Of a stretch of 64,000 bases of DNA, positions 57,710-64,000 are shown piece after piece. The position numbers and the translations under genes were made by a program. The notes under the pieces were generated by a model. That model saw only the letters and a program-made list of their open reading frames with translations. It made no database searches and was not told the DNA's origin. The stretch's first letter is position 1. Each line of letters starts with the position of its first letter. This stretch comes from Sternotherus odoratus (Eukaryota > Chordata > Testudines > Kinosternidae): the NCBI GenBank assembly GCA_032164245.1, contig JAVMKO010000003.1:31805390-31869389 (forward strand), written 5' to 3'.

Positions 57710-58054
57710 CATGGGTGTCCAATCTTTTGGCTTTCCTGGGCCACATTGGAAGAAGACAAGTTGTCTTGGGCCACACATAAAATACACTAACACTAATGAT
57801 AGCTGATGAGCAAAAAACAACAACAACAACAACGTAGCATAGATAATGTACATATCTAAGTAATAAAACTTCATAAATGTACATATTTTACATTGTACAT
57901 ATAATGTACATATCTAAGTAATAAAACTTCATAAATACTCCAGTATTTGTGGACGTAATCTCATAACGTTGTAAGTTTACGATTTTGTGTTGGGCCACAT
58001 TCATAGCCGTCCTGGGCCGCATGCGGCCCATGGGCCGCGGGTTGGACAAGCCTG
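57710..58054. mobile_element. Non-autonomous hAT element (GGGTGTCCAA)
   Basis: The ends CATGGGTGTCCAA and TTGGACAAGCCTG are inverted copies. The flanks GTCTGAAA and GTCTGAAG differ at the last base. Inside, GTACATATCTAAGTAATAAA and the following bases occur twice (57849 and 57906), and a CAA run lies near 57816-57832. Non-coding. Confidence 0.75.
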
Positions 58055-58274
58055 GTCTGAAGTATTAAGAAGGAACAGAACTGAACTCTCAGCTACTCTC
58101 AGTGCCTCCCTTCCTCAAGCTCAATGGAAATATTTTTTTCCCCTATCAAATGTATTAGGGAACAAAGCACAATAGAAGTTCTTACTTTTTGTTTCGTACT
58201 TTAAGTATTTAGAAGTCTACTTAGAACATCACTTCTTATTGCTTTTTTCTTGTCCTCACACTTTGTTTCACTCC
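58055..58274. other. Non-coding spacer
   Basis: Unremarkable short sequence. Confidence 0.4.
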
Positions 58275-58576
58275 AAGGGCTTGTCCTCACTAGCGGGGGG
58301 CGGGAGGGGAGGGGTCGACAGCAGATACGCAAGTTCAGCTACATGAATCACGTAGCTGAAGTTTGCGTATCTGCTGCCGACTTACCGCCCATCCCCACGG
58401 CGGCGGCAGTCGGCGGCGCCCTCCCCTGTTGACTCCAGCTTGCGCCTCCCGGCAAGCTGGACTTCCGGAGTCGACGGGGGAGCTGCCGGCGATCGATTTA
58501 TCACATCTTAACGAGACGCAATAAATCGATCGCCAGAAGATCGATCCCAGACCGCGGTTGTGAAGACGAGCCCCTA
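58275..58576. mobile_element. Hairpin MITE, AGGGCTTGTCCTCACTA ends
   Basis: The ends AGGGCTTGTCCTCACTA and TGTGAAGACGAGCCCCT are imperfect inverted copies. A long internal hairpin pairs GCAGATACGCAAGTTCAGCT with AGCTGAAGTTTGCGTATCTG. GATCGA motifs (AATCGATCGCC, AGATCGATCCC) lie near the right end. It is the same family as 23755 and 58802. Confidence 0.65.
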
Positions 58577-58801
58577 GAAATGCAATTTCTTCTTGCGGAT
58601 CTGACACTATCATCAAATTCTTGCTTTGCAGCAGTCTCTGAAATGTTTGATGGTTTGTGGCTCCATCTAGTGGGCATAGTGTTTTACTGAACAGAACAAA
58701 AAAGAAAACCAAAGCATTACGTATTTCATTTATATTTGCTGAGGACTGAGAAACAGATGGGACGGGCAAGAGCTGAAATGACCACTTCTGCTTAGAACAT
58801 C
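58577..58801. other. Non-coding spacer between two MITEs
   Basis: Unremarkable sequence of 225 bp separating two copies of the same MITE family. Confidence 0.4.
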
Positions 58802-59089
58802 TAAGGCTGGTCTCCACTAGGGGGGGAAATCGACTGTAGATACGCAATTTCAGCTACGTTAATAACGTAGCTGAAATCGACGTCTCTACAGACGACTTAC
58901 CTCCCATCCTCACGGCGGCGGCGGTCGGCGGCGTGGTCCCCCATCGACTCCAGCTTGCTCCTCTTGAGGAGCTGGACTTCTGGAGTTGACGGACCCGCTG
59001 GCGATCAATTTGTCGCGTCTTAACGAGACATGATAAATCGATCGCCAAAAGATCGATCCCTGCCGGCTCTAGTGAAGACAAGCCCCATA
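58802..59089. mobile_element. Hairpin MITE, third full copy
   Basis: TA-flanked ends AGGCTGGTCTCCACTAG and CTAGTGAAGACAAGCCCC are imperfect inverted copies. The internal hairpin pairs TTTCAGCTACGTTA with TAACGTAGCTGAAA perfectly. The right part repeats AATCGATCGCC and AGATCGATCCC as in the copy at 58275, in the same orientation. Confidence 0.7.
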
Positions 59090-60494
59090 CCTCATAACTG
59101 GAAACAGGACAGCAATTGCTTGATTCTGCTCTCATTCACGCCAACTATGCACAGGTGTCTCTTCAATATTACTCCTGATTCACATTGGTGAAAATGAAAG
59201 CAGGAGCAGGCCTGCAGCTTTCTGGAAAAAAAAACAAGTCTCCAAACATACTGTAAGCCTGTGCATGATACATTGCTCTTTGTGAATGGATGCATTATTT
59301 GGAAATCCGAGAGTCCCACAATGGTAGGCAAATGGTTAATAGATGTACAACCCATAGAAAAGGTACTGGTAAAACTGGAGACTTGTGGGGAGACTTTGAA
59401 TTTACCTAGACTCCGTTTAGCTTAGCACTTCCTGGGTCAGATTCAGACTTGGTATAAGCAGGTAGAACTTCAAGAGAACTGGTGAAATTGTAGCTCCTTC
59501 TAACCAAATATCCACAGTCCTGACTTATATCTTGAACAGAATTAGTTATAACCTCTGAATTTTGTTTCCTGAGGTTGTAACCGTGTTCAGTGAAGACTTA
59601 TGGTCCGCTGTACTGCATTTTTTTAAAATAGAAAAATAAACTTTGATTCAATTGCTAGACACATCACCTTTCAAGTCACGTTTTCCAGATCTTCTGTCTG
59701 ATGACTGCTCTCCCACACTGGAGCAATTTCAGAATAACTCCAGGAGGGATGGTATGGAGACAATTTGATCCTAATGCTTTAATGGCTCAAAACAGAAATC
59801 TTTGGACAGTATAGCTAAACATTTGTAAAAGTAAAGCTGCTCTCATGAAATGCCTTACTGAAGTAGTATTTTTCAAGTCGGTACTTGTAACATTATACAG
59901 TACTGGAGAGATGTAATCTATATAAATATAAGCCATGTGTTAAGCACTTTCTGGCATGTATTTATATCCCCATGGCCTAAGATAGAATCACAGAGGGGAA
60001 GTAGATTTTGTATAAACTTAAAGTATATGTAAACATCTATACATCACAGGACAAGAAGTTGTTCCACAGTGTGGGGTGTTTTCTTTTCATGGCATACAGT
60101 ATGTATCTAGCAAGCGCTACATGAAATTAACAGAGGAAAAGATATTTAAAGACTTGAAGAAAAGGGGTAGAATTTTTTTAACTTTCTGACTGTTGTGCCA
60201 TGTCTAGGTACATGATCTCTCTTCACTCTACCCTTCCTCTGAGCTTCACTGAGTGTTTCTGTTTCTATTTATAATTTAATTTTGTGCCAAAAATTTGGTA
60301 AACTCTTTATAAGCAGGTACCTGGAGAAGTTCCCTGCCCTGAAGAGCTTACAGTATAAGCAGGCAATTTATTGCCTGGATGGAGGGGGAAGAGGATCAAT
60401 CGAAAAGCAAGTGAGATTGTGCAGGGATGTGTATTCTGCCTCTTGTGAATTCTGTATAACCCCATTAGAGGGAGTGCTCCTCAAATACCACATC
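59090..60494. other. Non-coding stretch, nothing recognised
   Basis: AT-rich sequence without long open frames or repeat boundaries. Confidence 0.5.
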
Positions 60495-60595
60495 CGATGA
60501 AGTTTGCATCCGATGGGAGTGGGTATTAGCCCACGAAAGCTTATGCTTCAATACTTTAGTTAGTCTTTAAGGTGCCACAGGATTCTTTGTTAATT
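60495..60595 (+). repeat. Dispersed repeat, AAGGTGCCACAGGACT family
   Basis: A single copy: CATCCGATGGGAGTGGGTAT, CACGAAAGCTTATGCTTCAA, AAGGTGCCACAGGATTC. The CTATTCCAGACTAAC tail is missing, so this copy is truncated. Confidence 0.7.
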
Positions 60596-62042
60596 CAAAT
60601 ACCACAGTGAGCTCTAAACCAGGGGATTTACTCCTGGATTACACCAACAATGGCTATTGAGGTTCAGGACTCTGTTTCCCAGATTGTCCAGGGTCCAAAA
60701 TGGAGATAGAGCCAGCTAGCAACACTCCCAGAACCAACCATAACCCAGACCTCAGAGGCAAAGGGTTTGGTTTTACTCTTGGTTTTGGCTGTGTTTGGAG
60801 CAGAGCAGAGCAAGAAAGATCAAAGCCAGGGAAGACCCACCTACCCTCCACATTCTTACCCAAAGGAGACTGAGTCTTTCTTGGGACTTTGGACAGTGTC
60901 ATCTCAGCAGAGACCAGAAAAGCAGGAGGCTGAGGAGAGAGTCACAGTCAGGGTACCAAGAACCAGTCTACCTGCACATTTGAATCCAGACCGGAGAGCA
61001 AGAAGGACAATGTTACCATTCACCCATCTTCAGCTCTGCACCATCTGTCATAGATTGAGCCTAAATTGGTTAGTTGTCTAAGAAGGTGCTGAGAGGGAGC
61101 ACAGCATGTATTGTATTGGCTGTAAATATTGGCAAGGCAGAGTTTATATATTAGTGTTTTTTATTTTATTTTCCTGATCACTGTTTGCTATCCTGAGTTG
61201 GTCATACCTATTAAAGGCCCAGTTACTGTTTTATTACTCTGGGAAGTGTGGTAGCTATTTTGTTTGGTGTGTTCTGATTGACACTCCTTTGTATGAGACT
61301 GGTGTTGAATATTTTCCCAAGGGTCAGGCTCCCCATGTTCTCTGCACTAGGAAGGGTTCCCTTGGGTGGAGGGACCAGGCCAAATCCCTGAGGAGAAAAG
61401 GGAGAAGGCTGCAGCCACCCCTCAGGACTGAGTTAGAAATTCATTTATATTTTCATTTTATATTTAAACCTTTTCTTCTTTAGTGGCTTCTGTTCTCACT
61501 TCTGTACTGTGGTGTGTGGCATCTATAGCAGATGTCCCTGTTGACCTCATCATTTGCAGCATAGTAATAACTCCCTCCTTCATCTCCTGTTTTGGTTTTT
61601 TCTGTGTGTCTGGATAGACATGGTGGTTGGAAATCCTGGGCCAGATCCTTAGCCCTGATGATCCTATGTTTATCTGGATGGAGGGAGCGCTAAGCCACCT
61701 TTCTGTGCTCCACTGATCCTGTGTCCATTGGTGTCCAAAATCGCCTCCAGCATAATTTGCTGCAGTCGAGGGCTGCAGTTACATCAGCTGGAGTGGTTCC
61801 ACAGAGACTGCTTTACTGGTCGTGGACTGGGGAGTGCTTTGGTTCTGCTTTCCCCTCCCTCTGAAATGCCTCCTGTGCTAAGGAAGTGAGTGGGTGGAAT
61901 AAAGCCAGGGACTCTGGCCAAGGATTCCCTCTTGTTGAAAATCCTCAGCAGTTGTCTTAAAATCCCTTTGAGGGTACATGGGCCAATGATCTGGCTCTCT
62001 GTCTCCTAGCTTAGGTGTCTCCTTTCCTAGTGTACTGATTCT
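60596..62042. other. Non-coding stretch
   Basis: Purine-rich between 60780 and 61000, with overlapping open frames of up to 104 codons that have no recognisable domain. The segment 61090-61480 looks like an old interspersed repeat but could not be delimited. Confidence 0.45.
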
Positions 62043-62658
62043 CAGGGCTGGCGACAGGAATTTTGGGGCCCGCTACGGCAGACCGTACGGGGCTCCCCCC
62101 GGTCTCCCGCCGCCTGCGGGGCCCCCCCCCGCCAGTCTCCCGCCGCCCGAGGCCCCCCCCCCCGGCCGACCTCCCGCCGCCCGCGCCCCCCCCGCCGATC
62201 TCCCGCGGGCCCCCCCCCGCCGGTCTCCTGACTCCCGCGGCCCCTCCCCCCCGGCCGACCTCCCGCCGCCCCCCCCGCCGCTCTCCTGCCTCCCGCGCCC
62301 CCCCGCCAATCTCCCTCCCCCCGCGGCCGATCTCCTGCCTCCTGCGACCCCCCCCCCCGCCGATCTCCCGCCACCCGAGGCCCCCACCCCCGCCGGTCTC
62401 CTACCTCCCGCGGGCCCCAACCCCCGCATGTGCTGTGGCCGCGTGGCCGGCTGGGAGAAGCAAAGGGGGGCGGGGGAGGCTGCTGGGTGCTGGGGGAGGG
62501 GGCTGGTGAGCGCGGCAGTGGCTGCCCGAGCCGCGCCTCGCTCACAGCCCCGGCGACAACGGGTACAGCTGAGTACCGGCCCCGGACTTCAGGGGGCCCC
62601 CCCTGAAGTCCGGGCCCGGTACAGCTGTACCCGTTGTACCCCCCTGTCGCCGGCCCTG
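62043..62658. mobile_element. GC-only hAT element
   Basis: The ends CAGGGCTGGCGACAGG and CCTGTCGCCGGCCCTG are inverted copies with one mismatch. The flanks CTGATTCT and CTGATTCC differ at the last base. The interior is a decayed array of GATCTCCCGCCNCCCGCGGC-like units with C runs, and a perfect palindrome lies at about 62581-62614. Long open frames on both strands result from composition. Confidence 0.8.
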
Positions 62659-62666
62659 CTGATTCC

Positions 62667-63394
62667 TCCAAATTCCGTTCCAAGGCACCCATTTCTCCCC
62701 ACTCATTGTATAGGGAGGTGAGGCACCTAACTCAGGCTTAGTGAGTCGCGGTGATTTTCTAGGGGTTTAGCTGGATTGATGATGTAATTGTCGTCCCCCA
62801 TAAGTGCTCAGACATAAAGAGGGCCTCTCTAGGCTCAACACTTTCCTTCTCTACCCCTAGGGTATTTGCATCACTTGGGGAAAGCTGCCAGTGCATAAGA
62901 TCAGGTACAAGTGTAACCAGACAGGCCACTCGAAGGGGTTGAGGGGAGAGGAACAGCTGTTCCAAGCATTCAGAGTTTTACATTCTACATAGCTGTGATG
63001 TGATCAAGGCCTCGAGACATTTATTATGTTGGAAGGAAGCCTTTTTTGGTTTTGAAGGTTGCTTACTCCACGTGCCTTATTTATTTAACTGGTATTCTGC
63101 TGTAATATCCTGAAGTGTGGTACCTAATTGATACTGCTGTCTTCAGACAATAGAAATACAACATATGAGAATCATACTATCCCTGTTTTTTGGCACAAAA
63201 GTCCTTTTAATAGCTACACTCTAGCTCAATAACATCAAGCTTCTGTGTGCATCTATAGCCAACGTATTCGGCAGTTTAGAATTAAGATAGCTGAGAAGCA
63301 TTGTTCAAGTCATATTTGCCTGTAGATTGTCCCGTCATTGATAAAGTTTGGCTTAAAATGTTGCATTTTTAATTTGATAAAGGATTTAAGTCAG
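62667..63394. other. Non-coding stretch, nothing recognised
   Basis: Mixed sequence with no supported feature. Confidence 0.5.
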
Positions 63395-63560
63395 CATCTA
63401 GAACCCCACCTTCAATTCTGGTCTAAGTGTCAAGAAAATACAGACATATTTGGACGAATATTCAAATAGGCACTACATAAATGATTAAGAGGCTGGAGAG
63501 GTTACTTATGAGGAAAGATTAAAACAATGAAATATGGATAACATGGCTAAGCAACAGATG
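63395..63560 (+). repeat. CR1 LINE 3' region fragment
   Basis: CCACCTTCAATTCTGGTCTA, AAATGATTAAGAGGCTGGAG and GTTACTTATGAGGAAAGATT follow the order of the late coding and 3' region of CR1 LINEs on the + strand. It is non-coding here. Confidence 0.5.
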
Positions 63561-63914
63561 GGGGGGGGGGATTCTACAGTCCGTATTTGGGTAAAACTCC
63601 CACTGAAATCATTGGTTCTTTGCTTGAAAGGAGACTAAGAGTGGTCAATGGTGGCTGAACATAACCATTTGGGATAGACCCAGAGAGGGAGAATAATTAA
63701 TAGCTAAATAGCAAAGAAAGAAAAATTAGCAAAAGCTTTCTGACATGGATAGCTTTAGTAGAACATTGTGGAATAATTGCAAAGTGGCAACTTGTGACCT
63801 GGGAGCTAGGAAACTAGCCAATTTTTGCCCTGATTTACCCCCATGCCACTTCAAGGAGTGGATTGAGATGTGAATTTATGGCAGAATTTGCCTCTATGAT
63901 TCAAATTTATTTAT
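63561..63914. other. Non-coding, possible CR1 continuation
   Basis: Contains a G run near 63560. Further weak similarity to CR1 text is possible but not certain. Confidence 0.35.
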
Positions 63915-64000
63915 GGTGTTGTAACCATGTTGGTCCCTGAGGCTTTTGAATCACAGAGAGACAAGATAGATAAGGTACATTAGAAACTCAATTACAAACA
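63915..64000 (+). repeat. Dispersed repeat cut by window edge
   Basis: GTGTTGTAACCATGTTGGTC and AGAGAGACAAGATAGATAAG match the 5' part of the dispersed repeat whose other part is seen at 10226 in inverse orientation. The copy runs off the window. Confidence 0.5.

Noticed and set aside
62042..62692. 216-codon minus-strand and 148-codon plus-strand frames
   Set aside because: Both are confined to the GC-only hAT element and reflect lack of A/T-containing stop codons.

Overview
This is vertebrate nuclear DNA, most likely from a turtle (some other non-avian reptile is the main alternative). The pointers are CR1 LINE remnants on both strands, many short hAT-like elements with 8-bp target duplications, MIR-like SINE remnants, solo LTRs, and a full-length DIRS-type tyrosine-recombinase retrotransposon (a class absent from birds and mammals as far as I know). 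Only one host protein-coding gene can be supported.

Layout. 1-7.3 kb is non-coding with scattered small DNA elements. At about 7.29-8.11 kb lies a CpG island ending in a strong splice donor (exon end at 8063). 8.1-26.8 kb is repeat-rich non-coding DNA (hAT elements, hairpin MITEs, a CR1 LINE split by a hAT element, a MIR split by a MITE). 26,801-33,000 is a DIRS element with gag, RT/RNase H/methyltransferase-like and tyrosine recombinase frames all open. 34,459-36,399 is the intact single-exon coding sequence of KBTBD11 (BTB-BACK-Kelch), followed by an AT-rich, repeat-poor stretch that is a good candidate for a long 3' UTR (tandem AATAAA signals near 39.7 kb). From 40 kb to the end I see no host exon: nested hAT elements, MITEs, two solo LTRs, a perfect 77-bp-arm palindrome, a TTTAAA-containing inverted array and a GC-only hAT element.

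How it fits together. The simplest reading is one transcription unit on the + strand: a CpG-island promoter with a non-coding first exon at about 8 kb, an intron of about 26 kb, and the coding exon at 34.4 kb. The DIRS element would then sit in that intron in the sense orientation. Its 152-bp inverted repeat cores are identical and its catalytic residues are all present, so it looks young. Its RT frame has no upstream ATG and overlaps the end of gag in the +1 frame at a TTT-TGA stop, which suggests recoding. Its gag and recombinase frames are the same frame, interrupted by that single TGA. Target duplications allow an insertion order to be read for several nested elements.
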